Below, piece after piece: positions 9,591 to 17,922 of a stretch of DNA of 34,576 nt. Where the stretch lies: assembly GCF_009711165.2 (NCBI RefSeq), contig NZ_WMID02000045.1:1-34576 (forward strand), given 5' to 3'. The notes under the pieces are model-generated. The model worked only from the letters and a program-made list of their open reading frames with translations, searched no databases and was not told where the DNA came from. The stretch is from Flavobacterium sp. MC2016-06 (GTDB taxonomy: Bacteria; Bacteroidota; Bacteroidia; Flavobacteriales; Flavobacteriaceae). The position numbers were made by a program, and so were the translations under genes. How positions within the stretch are numbered: the stretch's first letter is position 1; each line of letters opens with the position of its first letter.

Positions 9591-9615
9591 AAATAAATAA
9601 TAGAAATCACAAACT

Positions 9616-9648
9616 AAAAGCTCAATTCTATGAATTGAGCTTTTTTAT
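9616..9648 (+). terminator. Intrinsic terminator after sulfatase 1
   Basis: A perfect 13-bp stem (AAAAGCTCAATTC, 9616-9628, with 9632-9644), a TAT loop and a T-tract, 25 bp after the sulfatase stop. The remaining 240 bp to the next gene are AT-rich with nothing recognised. Confidence 0.9.
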
Positions 9649-9888
9649 TTAGTGCGGACAAGTTTAGTTCAAAATTAATCTATTAAAAAACCAAATTAAC
9701 GTTTTACACAAATCAGTATCTAAAATATACGCATGATTTTTACCAAATAAATATCATAGGGCTCTTCCATATCTAATTTATAAAGTCTGCCACGTTAATA
9801 ATGCTTCATTTTTAAAAATTGACTTTTAAAAAATACAATAAATGCTATAATTAAATGTTTATATACTATATGTATTTATTTAAAAGAT

Positions 9889-10488
9889 ATGAAAAAGATA
9901 TTGTTATTAATTATTATAATGGGAGCTTCACTGCAAGGTTTTGCACAAAATGAATTGGATAATAAATTTAAACCAATTCCGGCAAAAGAACCCAAAACCA
10001 AAGACGTAATTCCTCCTAAAGAAGCTTCGCCAAAAGTCAATCCGCCGGCACCAATTCCAGAAAAACCAGATCCTTTAAAAATAAGTCCAGAAGAACTTTT
10101 TAAAGATCCAAATCTGTACAAAAAAGAAGCCAACGTTGAGGGTATTTTCTATAGAAGAAATCAATATTTAGGCGGTTTTAAAACCAATTCCTTTACCTCA
10201 ACAGTTCGTTATCGCGATGCTGCTTTTGTAGATGGCGACAAAATAAAAGTGTATCTAAATGATAAAATAATCGAACCCGAAGTGAGTTTAGACGGCGAGT
10301 ATAAAGGTTTTAAAATAACATTGGTTCCAGGCATGAATAAAATTGACTTTGAAGCCTTAAACGAAGGTTTTGCATCACCAAATACAGCCGAATTTCAAGT
10401 TTATGATGATAAAGGAGCTGTTATTACTTCCAGCCAATGGAATGTTGGTACAGGTTATAAAGCAACCATTTTATTATTGAAAGAATAA
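9889..10488 (+). CDS. Secreted hypothetical protein with proline-rich N-terminus
   Basis: A 199-residue protein that I do not recognise as a named family. It begins with a clear signal peptide (MKKILLLIIIMGASLQGFAQ, cleavage near residue 19). Residues 25-75 are rich in proline and lysine (IPAKEPKTKDVIPP, PPAPIPEKPDP) and look like a flexible linker. Residues 80-199 alternate hydrophobic and polar residues (VRYRDAAFVDGDKIKVYLND, GMNKIDFEALNEG) and probably form a compact beta domain. It stands alone, bounded by terminators on both sides and convergent with the MFS operon. Its likely location is the periplasm or outer surface. It lacks a lipobox cysteine after the signal peptide. Confidence 0.8.
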   Translation: MKKILLLIIIMGASLQGFAQNELDNKFKPIPAKEPKTKDVIPPKEASPKVNPPAPIPEKPDPLKISPEELFKDPNLYKKEANVEGIFYRRNQYLGGFKTNSFTSTVRYRDAAFVDGDKIKVYLNDKIIEPEVSLDGEYKGFKITLVPGMNKIDFEALNEGFASPNTAEFQVYDDKGAVITSSQWNVGTGYKATILLLKE

Positions 10489-10504
10489 AAACCAGATTAA
10501 TTTT

Positions 10505-10556
10505 AAAAATCCCTTCATTCACAAAAAAATAAGTGCATGAAGGGATTTTTTTATTT
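10505..10556 (+). terminator. Intrinsic terminator after the secreted hypothetical gene
   Basis: AAAAATCCCTTCAT (10505-10518) pairs with ATGAAGGGATTTTT (10537-10550), extended by a few further pairs, followed by a T-rich tract. The A-tract on its left side means it could also stop minus-strand transcription coming from the decayed gene beside it. Confidence 0.85.
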
Positions 10557-10770
10557 TTCATCATAATTTGCATGCGGACGTACATTTACTGGAACACTGC
10601 CTTTAATATCATCTCCCAACTTCATCAATATTTTTAATACTTTCTACAGGCCTATTTCCTTCATACAATTCTAAAACAGGAAATTTTGATCCGTTGCAAT
10701 CGTATGTCCATCATAATCTACCGACCAGATATCATGCGAATATTTTTTGGATAACAGCCTGTAAGTATTG
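10551..10770 (-). pseudogene. Decayed gene fragment with two frameshifts
   Basis: Read on the minus strand from about 10770, the frame gives NTYRLLSKKYSHDIWSVDYD then GHTIAT. It then shifts to NGSKFPVLELYEGNRPVESI and KNIDEVG, and shifts again to KLGDDIKGSVPVNVRPHANY before a stop at 10551-10553. The pieces read as consecutive protein-like sequence in three frames, so this is most likely the C-terminal remnant of a gene of unknown family. The 5' part is replaced by the palindromic repeats that begin at 10781. The stop overlaps the adjacent terminator. Confidence 0.5.
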
Positions 10771-10780
10771 CAAAATAGAA

Positions 10781-10891
10781 TATTACAACGTCCAATTGGC
10801 ACGTAGAGGCGCACTGCAGTGCGTCTCCCGCACAGTAACCGATCCAACAAAAACGTAAATGTTATAATATTCAAATTTTGAAAAATCAACA
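10781..10891 (+). repeat. Palindromic dispersed repeat, copy 1
   Basis: A unit of about 111 bp with the core CGTAGAGGCGCACTGCAGTG continuing into CGTCTC. The core is a near-palindrome centred on GCACTGCAGTGC and would fold into a strong GC-rich hairpin in otherwise AT-rich DNA. It repeats at 11034-11144 with roughly ten differences. Confidence 0.85.
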
Positions 10892-10949
10892 TAAACGCAA
10901 TTTTGCAATTTTAAAATTGACATATACGTAATTTTATTGTTTTTCAATT

Positions 10950-11013
10950 ATTGCAAAATAGAATATTGCAATGTCCAATTGGGGCGGGAGACGCAGTGCT
11001 GTGCGCCTCTACG
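10950..11013 (-). repeat. Palindromic dispersed repeat, copy 2 (core inverted)
   Basis: The core at 10984-11013 is the reverse complement of the copy 1 core with two mismatches (GGGAGACGCAGTGCTGTGCG, then CCTCTACG). Its left flank, 10950-10982, is however in the direct orientation and almost matches 10768-10800. The hairpin core therefore seems to have flipped relative to its flank. Confidence 0.75.
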
Positions 11014-11033
11014 GAAATTCTTTGTCTATAATT

Positions 11034-11144
11034 TATTACAACGTCCAATTGGCACGTAGAGGCGCACCGCAGTGCGTCTCCCGCACAGTAACCAATCCAA
11101 AAAAAACGTAAATATTATAATATTCAGATTGGGGAAAATCAACA
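11034..11144 (+). repeat. Palindromic dispersed repeat, copy 3
   Basis: A direct repeat of 10781-10891 at an offset of 253 bp, including the GTAGAGGCGCAC hairpin core and the downstream AACGTAAAT, TTATAATATTCA and AAATCAAC blocks. The three copies fill most of the gene-free stretch 10771-11144. Confidence 0.85.
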
Positions 11145-11145
11145 A

Positions 11146-11182
11146 AAAATAACGCCCAATTCATACGAATTGGGCATTATTT
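11146..11182 (-). terminator. Intrinsic terminator of the TetR-HMA-MFS operon
   Basis: GCCCAATTC (11154-11162) and GAATTGGGC (11167-11175) form a 9-bp stem with an ATAC loop, extended by TTATT/AATAA pairs across one mismatch. On the minus strand the hairpin is followed by a T-rich tract. It sits 44 bp beyond the MFS stop codon. Confidence 0.8.
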
Positions 11183-11225
11183 ATAATTCCTAATTTTAGG
11201 GTTTATTTTAACTCTTTAGAAAAGT

Positions 11226-12467
11226 TTAATTTTTTGCAACTTTAGCTTTTGCTAATTGATTCACTCTCCACATTAAAAGTACAGTAAAAAGAGTCACAAC
11301 CGCAATAACATAACCCAATATATCGTAGTTTTCTAAAGGAGAAGATTTTGTTTTTTGATGTACAATAAAACCTGCACAAACCGCTGCAATTCCTCCCGCA
11401 ATTTGTTGTAATGACGAGGTTATCGACATATAAGCACCGCGATCTTTCATTTCTGGAATTGCCGTATTCAGCGTTGTAGCAGGAATCATACGACTCATAA
11501 TTCCCATAAACAATACCATATTGATAACTACAATTTCCCATAACGGAATAGGACTAAGATTGGTGTAAATTAAAATCATAATTACAGAAATACTTGATCC
11601 AATTGCAAACAGCTTAAACTTGCTGATTTTGTCACTTAATTTTCCAATTAAAGGCATTATAAAAAGTACCGAAAGTCCTGTAAAGAAAAAGACCATTGGC
11701 AATTCTAGCTGACTTATATGAATATTATTTACTAAAAAAGCACTCCCAAAAGGCTGTAACATAAAACCTCCAACCGAAAGAAAAGCTATTGCTGCAAAAC
11801 CTACTTGATAGTTTTTATTACTAAGCGTGTGCCAAAGGTGCAGAAATGGACTTTTGTCTGATTGAAATTCTAAGTGTTTCGTTATTGGCTGCATTTGAGT
11901 GATAATAGCAATTAGAATCAATGCTCCTAAAACGGCAATCATAATAAAAGCAGAATGCCATCCCCAGTTATTAGCAAAATACAAACCAAGCGGAATACCT
12001 AAAATCTGGCTTGTTGCAAATGCCATTTGTATAAAGCCCATAACGCGTCCTCTTTGGTGAATTACAAATAAATCGGTTACAATAGCCAAAGAAACAGACC
12101 CAATAACGCCGCCAAAAAGTCCGGTAACAATTCTAGCCATAAGCAGCATTAAATAACTTGAAGAAAGCGCACAGAAAACAGTACCAATAATGAATCCGGT
12201 ATAAAAGAAAATAAGCAGTTTTTTTCTATCAAATTTGTCTGCAAAACCCGCAGCAAGTAATCCCGAAATTCCTGCGCTGAAAGCATAAGCAGAAACGGCA
12301 AAACCAAAGTTTGAAGTAGTCATATCGAGTGTTTTCATAAGTATATCTCCAAGAGGAGAAATAACCATAAAATCAAGTATAACCGTAAATTGTAAAAGCG
12401 CCAGAATGGCAATAATAATTTTTTGATGTAATGTAAAAGCAGGAACGTCTATTGTAGTTTTTTCCAT
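11226..12467 (-). CDS. MFS transporter, drug-efflux type
   Basis: A major facilitator superfamily permease of about 413 residues from the preferred start MEKTTIDVPAF (ATG 12465-12467). It has about 12 hydrophobic segments, beginning IIIAILALLQFTVILDFMV, with the 'LDFMVISPLGDIL' loop and FADKFDRKKL after TM2, the family's motif-A region. RGRVMGFIQM and GIPLGLYFANNWGWHSAF are typical of DHA1 efflux permeases. An upstream in-frame ATG at 12524 would overlap the preceding gene and adds a non-membrane leader, so it was not chosen. It is the last gene of an operon with a TetR repressor and a small HMA-like protein, which suggests inducible export of a toxic compound. The substrate is unknown. Confidence 0.88.
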   Translation of the reverse strand: MEKTTIDVPAFTLHQKIIIAILALLQFTVILDFMVISPLGDILMKTLDMTTSNFGFAVSAYAFSAGISGLLAAGFADKFDRKKLLIFFYTGFIIGTVFCALSSSYLMLLMARIVTGLFGGVIGSVSLAIVTDLFVIHQRGRVMGFIQMAFATSQILGIPLGLYFANNWGWHSAFIMIAVLGALILIAIITQMQPITKHLEFQSDKSPFLHLWHTLSNKNYQVGFAAIAFLSVGGFMLQPFGSAFLVNNIHISQLELPMVFFFTGLSVLFIMPLIGKLSDKISKFKLFAIGSSISVIMILIYTNLSPIPLWEIVVINMVLFMGIMSRMIPATTLNTAIPEMKDRGAYMSITSSLQQIAGGIAAVCAGFIVHQKTKSSPLENYDILGYVIAVVTLFTVLLMWRVNQLAKAKVAKN

Positions 12468-12489
12468 TTTTGAATAAAGTGTTTTTTGA

Positions 12490-12717
12490 TTAAGGCAATT
12501 CATGGCATTCATAGCCAAATTCATTAATTAAATTAATAATTGCTTTTGGTTTAAGTGTTTCAGAAACAATACGAAGTACACAATCTACATCTTCATGATC
12601 AATATTCCATTGTTGTATAGCAGTATTGCTGTCTAGTGTTTGCTGCATCGTGCAGTCTGGGTCAATTTTTCCAATATTAGTTTTAAAAACATGTATTGAA
12701 TTTAAATCTGTATCCAT
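12490..12717 (-). CDS. Small HMA-like (ferredoxin-fold) protein without CxxC
   Basis: A 75-residue soluble protein. The pattern HVFKTNIG, a helical segment, QQWNIDHEDVDCVLRI, a second helix (KPKAIINLINEFG) and YECHELP fits a small beta-alpha-beta-beta-alpha-beta domain like heavy-metal-associated proteins. The CxxC metal-binding loop is missing; three cysteines (22, 46, 71) are scattered. Small proteins of this look are common next to regulators in Bacteroidetes, but their role is not known to me. It lies 6 bp after the TetR gene and 22 bp before the chosen MFS start, so it is the middle gene of that operon. Metal or ligand binding is inference only. Confidence 0.75.
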   Translation of the reverse strand: MDTDLNSIHVFKTNIGKIDPDCTMQQTLDSNTAIQQWNIDHEDVDCVLRIVSETLKPKAIINLINEFGYECHELP

Positions 12718-12723
12718 AGTTTT

Positions 12724-13320
12724 TCATGGTTTTAAAGCTCTTATAGTTACCTCAAAAGCTTCTTTCATCATTGATTTGGTAAGAGAAAACGGCTTCCCTC
12801 CCATACTCTTACCTTCAGTATGAAAGTTTAATAAATTGTATAAAGGTCCATAAGCAATAGACCAGAAAACTTCAAATGTCATCGGAATAAGTTCTTTATT
12901 ATGCAAAGCATTATCAATAAACTGATGCATTATCTTTCTGAAATCTGAAAATTTTGTAGTAGAATTCAAAATTATTTCTCCATGCGGCGAGTGCTTGATA
13001 ATTTCAAAAAAAGCTACACTTTTAGGATATTTCATGGTAAACTCAGCCCTGTTTTCCCATTGTTTCCATAATCCTTCTTCAAAAGACATATCTGGAGAGA
13101 AATCTTTAACTGTATTTGTAAAGAAATCAAGTGCAATCTCAGCTCCAATTTTCTGTATTAAATCGTCTTTGTCTTTATAATAAATATACAAAGTCGCTAC
13201 AGAGATATTACAGGCTTTTGCAAGCTTGTTCATACTGAAACCCTGAAAACCATCGGCTACAATTTGATCAATTGCTTTTGCAATAACCAGTTTTTCTTTG
13301 TCAATATCTCTTATTCTCAT
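12724..13320 (-). CDS. TetR/AcrR family transcriptional repressor
   Basis: A 198-residue regulator. The N-terminal helix-turn-helix is clear at residues 10-55: AIDQIVADGFQGFSMNKLAK, then ACNISVATLYIYYKDKDDLI, which is the classic TetR recognition helix and following region. The C-terminal 140 residues form the helical ligand-binding and dimerisation domain. It is the first gene of an operon with the HMA-like protein and the MFS permease. A palindrome overlapping its own promoter suggests autoregulation, with relief by an unknown inducer that is probably also the MFS substrate. Confidence 0.92.
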   Translation of the reverse strand: MRIRDIDKEKLVIAKAIDQIVADGFQGFSMNKLAKACNISVATLYIYYKDKDDLIQKIGAEIALDFFTNTVKDFSPDMSFEEGLWKQWENRAEFTMKYPKSVAFFEIIKHSPHGEIILNSTTKFSDFRKIMHQFIDNALHNKELIPMTFEVFWSIAYGPLYNLLNFHTEGKSMGGKPFSLTKSMMKEAFEVTIRALKP

Positions 13321-13335
13321 GCCCTATATTTTTCA

Positions 13336-13374
13336 CAAAGATATAATAATAAATGAATGAACGTTCTTTTATTT
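13336..13374 (-). promoter_or_regulatory. TetR operator palindrome and -7 element
   Basis: 13351-13374 is an imperfect 24-bp palindrome centred on GAACGTTC; 10 of 12 half-site positions match. On the minus strand TATCTTTG (13343-13336) matches the TAnnTTTG -7 element, 16 bp before the tetR start. The palindrome covers the place of the -33 element, so a bound repressor would block the promoter. Confidence 0.65.
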
Positions 13375-13410
13375 AAATATTTTTACTGACTTGTTTTTTA
13401 TTCTCAATAT

Positions 13411-13517
13411 TGTCATCCTGAGCAACGAGGGATCTTCGCAAGAAACTCCACCATCAAAATCGAAAATCTTTACAATGCCCCTAACGATGATTTTTCCTTA
13501 CGTAGAAATGACAAACT
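13411..13517. repeat. Dispersed hairpin-type repeat (TGTCAT...ATGACAAACT)
   Basis: It begins TGTCATCCTGAGCAACGAGG and ends GTAGAAATGACAAACT, with short terminal inverted repeats (TGTCAT/ATGACA). The start and end match the element at 16214-16306, while the interior differs. I recall repeats of this look as common in Bacteroidetes intergenic DNA. No ORF is present. Confidence 0.6.
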
Positions 13518-13540
13518 TTACGCATAAACTATAGATAACT

Positions 13541-13575
13541 AACCTTTGTCAAAGTTCAAAACTTTGATAAAGGTT
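13541..13575. repeat. Hairpin repeat AACCTTTGTCAAAGTT
   Basis: A 16-bp inverted repeat (13541-13556 with 13560-13575) with one wobble position and a 3-nt loop. A near-identical hairpin lies at 16148-16176 on the other side of the second sulfatase gene. Confidence 0.75.
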
Positions 13576-13662
13576 CTTGTAATGCTAAAACTTTTTACTT
13601 ATTTCAACTTTAAATAAAAACCCATAATCCGTGATTTACATAAACAAAATCGTATTAAAAAT

Positions 13663-13685
13663 GGTTTCATTTTATAATATGAAAC
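13663..13685 (+). promoter_or_regulatory. Inverted-repeat element upstream of sulfatase 2 (shared with sulfatase 1)
   Basis: GGTTTCAT, an 8-nt AT-rich spacer, then ATGAAAC. It is identical to 6974-6996 at 22 of 23 positions and lies 76 bp before the second sulfatase start. The sequence on either side is not otherwise similar between the two genes. Confidence 0.5.
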
Positions 13686-13761
13686 ATACTTTAAGTGTAT
13701 ATTTTACAAATAATTTTAAGAAGAACTTAACTTTAGAATAAATTATAAAATATAGGATAAC

Positions 13762-16137
13762 ATGAAACATCTCAACTATTTATTTATTGGTATAATCATT
13801 TTATTTATACCCGAAATAATGAATGCTCAACAACCAAATTGGCCTGACAGAACGGTTCTTCCAATTGAACCTTATCAAAAAGTTGGTAAAGTAGCTCCAA
13901 TTATTAAAGATTGTGATCCTATAGAATGGCCGCAGGAAATAAGTGCCCCAGAAGGTGCTCCAAATGTCCTTTTAATAATGATTGATGATGTTGGCTTTGG
14001 TGCAACTTCTACTTTTGGAGGACCTATTCCAACACCTAATTTTGATGCGCTGGCAAAAAATGGATTAAAGTATAACCGTTTTCATACTACAGCAGTTTGT
14101 TCTCCCTCTAGAGCCGCATTAATTACAGGTCGTAATCATCATACGGCGGCAACGGGTATTATTATGGAATTTTCGACACCATTTCCGGGTTATAACAGCT
14201 TAGTACCTCGTAGTGTGGCTACAATTGGTAAAATCTTAACCGATAATGGTTACGGTACCTCTTGGTTTGGTAAAAACCATAATGTACCAGACTGGCAGTC
14301 AACACCCGCTGGTCCGTTTAATTTATGGCCTACTGGTTTAGGATTCGAATATTTCTACGGTTTTCTTGGTGCAGATGCGCATCAATTTAGACCAGCTTTA
14401 TTTGAAGGTACAAAACCTGTTGATCCTTACTTAAAAGATGATAAAGTAGATCCAGATTATATTTTAGATAAAGATTTGGCAGATCATGCTATTCATTGGA
14501 TTCAAACGCAAAAAAACGTTTCGCCTAAAAAACCATTCTTTGCTTATTACACGCCGGGAACTGCACACGCTCCGCACCAAGCGCCTAAAGAATGGATTGC
14601 TAAATTTAAAGGAAAATTTGATCAGGGATTTGATAAACAGCGTATTGATACTTACGAAAATCAAAAACGTCTGGGTATTATTCCTGCCGATGCAAAATTG
14701 GCAGCCACTCCTAAAGAATACCAAAAATGGGATGCTCTTTCTCCTGGAATGAAAAAAGTTGCTGCAAGAGAAATGGAAGTATACGCTGGTATGGTTGCTT
14801 ATTGCGACAATGAGATTGGTAGAGTAATTCAATCTATTAAAGATTTGGGCGAATTGGATAATACCATGATTATCTTTATTATGGGTGACAATGGTGCCAG
14901 TGCCGAAGATCCTACAGGTCAAGGATTGACAAGTGAAATTGGTATTATGGTAAACGGCGAAGAAGATACTGAGGAATACATGCTAAAGAATTTAGATGAA
15001 TTTGGAGGGCCTTGGATGGCTGAACATTATTCTCACAGCTGGGCACATGCTATGAATACGCCTTATCAATGGGACAAAAAAATTGCGTCGCATTTAGGCG
15101 GAAGCCGTACCGGTATGGTTATCTCATGGCCGGCAAGAATTAAACAAGTTGGTCAGGTACGCAGTCAGTTTGCACACATTACAGACATTACTCCTACTAT
15201 ATTAGAAGCTGCACATATTCCTGAACCTAAAAAAGTAGATGGATTTGACCAAGTGCCAATGGCTGGTAAAAGCTTAATCTATTCGTTTGATAATGCAAAT
15301 GCTCCAGAAACGCATAAAACACAATACTTTGAAGTAATTGCCAATAGAGCTTTTTATAAAGACGGATGGATGGCGAGCACAACTCCTAGAAATTTACCTT
15401 GGCAAGGGCATCCTGTACCATCACAAGACCCTGTAAAAGACTATAAATGGGAATTGTATGATCTTACTAAAGATTTTACGCAGTCTAACGACATTGCGGC
15501 TAAGAATCCCGAAAAATTGAAAGAAATGCAAAAAGCTTTTATGGAAGAAGCTGAAAAATATAAAGTATTTCCATTTGATGACCGCTATATTGACAGAGTA
15601 AATCCTGAAAATCGTCCTAATTTAAATAAAGGAAGAACTCAATACGTCTATCATCAAGGAACTTCACGTATTACCGAGGGAATGGCGCCTAACATGAAAA
15701 ACACATCGTTTAGCATCAAAGCTGATATTGATGTGAAAGCAGGAGACGATGGAATGATTATTACTCAAGGTGGTTATTTTGCAGGTTTTGCTTTAATGCT
15801 GCAAAAAGGAAAACCAACTTTTTCGTATGCATTCTCTCATTATCCAAATCACAAATGGACGATACAATCAACAAGTCCTTTAACTGCAGGAAAACATACC
15901 ATTGTCTTAAATTTTGACTATTCTGGCGGTGGCGTAGGTAAAGCTGCAAAAGCTACCATTTTGGTAGATGGTAAGGAAGCTGCAAAAGGAGATATTCCGA
16001 GAACAGTTCCTAGTCGTTTCTCTGCCGATGAAACTTTAGATGTTGGTGAAGATTTTGGTACTCCAGTAACTCGAGATTATGATGTGCCTTTTATTTTCAA
16101 GGGTAAAATTGATAAGGTTACAATTGATCTGAAATAA
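13762..16137 (+). CDS. Secreted arylsulfatase, formylglycine-dependent (sulfatase 2)
   Basis: A 791-residue paralogue of the sulfatase at 7149. The signal peptide (MKHLNYLFIGIIILFIPEIM, ending NAQQ) predicts export. The signature CSPSR (113-117) gives Cys113, the formylglycine precursor, and Arg117. Other conserved residues are Asp75-Asp76, Lys171 and His173 in FGKNHN, His269 in TAHAPH, and Asp376-Asn377 in GDNG. The last 150 or so residues again look like a beta-sandwich domain. The same layout and motif spacing place it in the AtsA-like (S1_4-like) arylsulfatases. It differs from sulfatase 1 in the active-site surroundings (for example TGIIMEFSTPFPGYN), so it may act on a different sulfate ester. 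It stands alone on its strand and is flanked by repeats on both sides. Confidence 0.92.
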   Translation: MKHLNYLFIGIIILFIPEIMNAQQPNWPDRTVLPIEPYQKVGKVAPIIKDCDPIEWPQEISAPEGAPNVLLIMIDDVGFGATSTFGGPIPTPNFDALAKNGLKYNRFHTTAVCSPSRAALITGRNHHTAATGIIMEFSTPFPGYNSLVPRSVATIGKILTDNGYGTSWFGKNHNVPDWQSTPAGPFNLWPTGLGFEYFYGFLGADAHQFRPALFEGTKPVDPYLKDDKVDPDYILDKDLADHAIHWIQTQKNVSPKKPFFAYYTPGTAHAPHQAPKEWIAKFKGKFDQGFDKQRIDTYENQKRLGIIPADAKLAATPKEYQKWDALSPGMKKVAAREMEVYAGMVAYCDNEIGRVIQSIKDLGELDNTMIIFIMGDNGASAEDPTGQGLTSEIGIMVNGEEDTEEYMLKNLDEFGGPWMAEHYSHSWAHAMNTPYQWDKKIASHLGGSRTGMVISWPARIKQVGQVRSQFAHITDITPTILEAAHIPEPKKVDGFDQVPMAGKSLIYSFDNANAPETHKTQYFEVIANRAFYKDGWMASTTPRNLPWQGHPVPSQDPVKDYKWELYDLTKDFTQSNDIAAKNPEKLKEMQKAFMEEAEKYKVFPFDDRYIDRVNPENRPNLNKGRTQYVYHQGTSRITEGMAPNMKNTSFSIKADIDVKAGDDGMIITQGGYFAGFALMLQKGKPTFSYAFSHYPNHKWTIQSTSPLTAGKHTIVLNFDYSGGGVGKAAKATILVDGKEAAKGDIPRTVPSRFSADETLDVGEDFGTPVTRDYDVPFIFKGKIDKVTIDLK

Positions 16138-16147
16138 TTATGTAAAG

Positions 16148-16176
16148 CTTTGTCAAAGTTTTAAACTTTGACAAAG
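16148..16176 (+). repeat. Hairpin repeat CTTTGTCAAAGTTT, possible terminator
   Basis: A perfect 14-bp inverted repeat (16148-16161 with 16163-16176) around one T, 10 bp after the sulfatase 2 stop. It belongs to the same family as 13541-13575. It may end transcription, though the T-tract is weak. Confidence 0.75.
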
Positions 16177-16213
16177 TTAAAACACACAATACTAACAAAA
16201 TGCTACCCCTTTA

Positions 16214-16302
16214 TGTCATTGCGAGGAACGAAGCAACCACACTAACAATAGTACACAAAGTCTGATTAAGCACGTGAGGTTGCTTCGTTCCTCGCAATGA
16301 CA
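16214..16302. repeat. Dispersed repeat with perfect 25-bp terminal inverted repeats
   Basis: 16214-16238 (TGTCATTGCGAGGAACGAAG then CAACC) is exactly inverted at 16278-16302, with 39 bp between. I recall this motif as a frequent intergenic hairpin repeat in Bacteroidetes and other bacteria. It encodes nothing and is too short to be an insertion sequence. Confidence 0.85.
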
Positions 16303-16320
16303 AACTAAAGCTTAAAAAAC

Positions 16321-16349
16321 AAAAAAAGAGATCTAAGATCTCTTTTTTT
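16321..16349 (+). terminator. Intrinsic terminator before the GNAT gene
   Basis: AAAAAAAGAGAT (16321-16332), a CTAAG loop and ATCTCTTTTTTT (16338-16349). It lies only 32 bp before the GNAT start, so that gene probably has its own promoter. TTTG at 16347-16350 with TAACTTTT at 16371-16378 is a possible match, but would give almost no leader. Confidence 0.8.
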
Positions 16350-16381
16350 GTACCTTCACAAGAATAAAAATAACTTTTACA

Positions 16382-16864
16382 ATGAATTTCAGAAATGCAA
16401 CTATTCAGGATTTAGAAACAATTAATGTTATAGAAAACATTTGCTTTCCGCCAAACGAAGCTGCATCGAGCGAATCTTTTACAAAAAGATTACAAGTATT
16501 CCCGAATCATTTTTGGATTCTTGAAAACGAAGGAAATATAATAGGTTTCATTAACGGAATGATAACTGATAATGAAAAAATAGTTGACGAAATGTTTCAA
16601 AATGCAGAACTGCATAATGAAAACGGAAAATGGCAGTCTGTTTTTGGTTTAGCGGTTTCTCCCGAATATAGAAAAAGTGGTTATGCAGGACAATTAATTA
16701 ATCATGTAATCCAGAAATCTAAAGAACAAAACAGAACTGGCATTACCCTAACCTGCAAAGAATATTTGATACCTTATTATCAAAAATTTGGCTTTACAGA
16801 TTTGGGTATTTCAGGATCTGTACATGGCGGAGAAATCTGGCATGATATGGCGATACGACTATAA
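16382..16864 (+). CDS. GNAT N-acetyltransferase, arylalkylamine acetyltransferase-like
   Basis: A 160-residue cytoplasmic acetyltransferase. Motif A, the acetyl-CoA site, is VFGLAVSPEYRKSGYAGQLI (87-106) with the R-K-S-G-Y-A phosphate-binding loop. The C-terminal half ITLTCKEYLIPYYQKFGF (121-138), followed by GISGSVHGGEIWHDM, resembles serotonin/arylalkylamine N-acetyltransferases (AANAT), where LTCKE and the tyrosine before KFGF are conserved. The reaction is transfer of acetyl from acetyl-CoA to an amine; the amine is unknown. It converges on the aldo/keto reductase gene with 8 bp between the stops. Confidence 0.85.
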   Translation: MNFRNATIQDLETINVIENICFPPNEAASSESFTKRLQVFPNHFWILENEGNIIGFINGMITDNEKIVDEMFQNAELHNENGKWQSVFGLAVSPEYRKSGYAGQLINHVIQKSKEQNRTGITLTCKEYLIPYYQKFGFTDLGISGSVHGGEIWHDMAIRL

Positions 16865-16872
16865 ATGTCTTT

Positions 16873-17910
<1,038 letters not shown>

Positions 17911-17922
17911 TCAGCTATAGCT

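Noticed and set aside
10781..11144. Insertion sequence
   Set aside because: The units are about 111 bp, encode nothing and lack a transposase; they fit palindromic dispersed repeats better.
12468..12524. Longer N-terminus for the MFS transporter from the ATG at 12524
   Set aside because: It would overlap the small upstream gene by 35 bp and add a leader unlike MFS proteins; the ATG at 12465-12467 fits the family.
14464..14922. 152-codon minus-strand open frame inside sulfatase 2
   Set aside because: It is the shadow of a strongly conserved sulfatase coding region and has no recognisable protein features.
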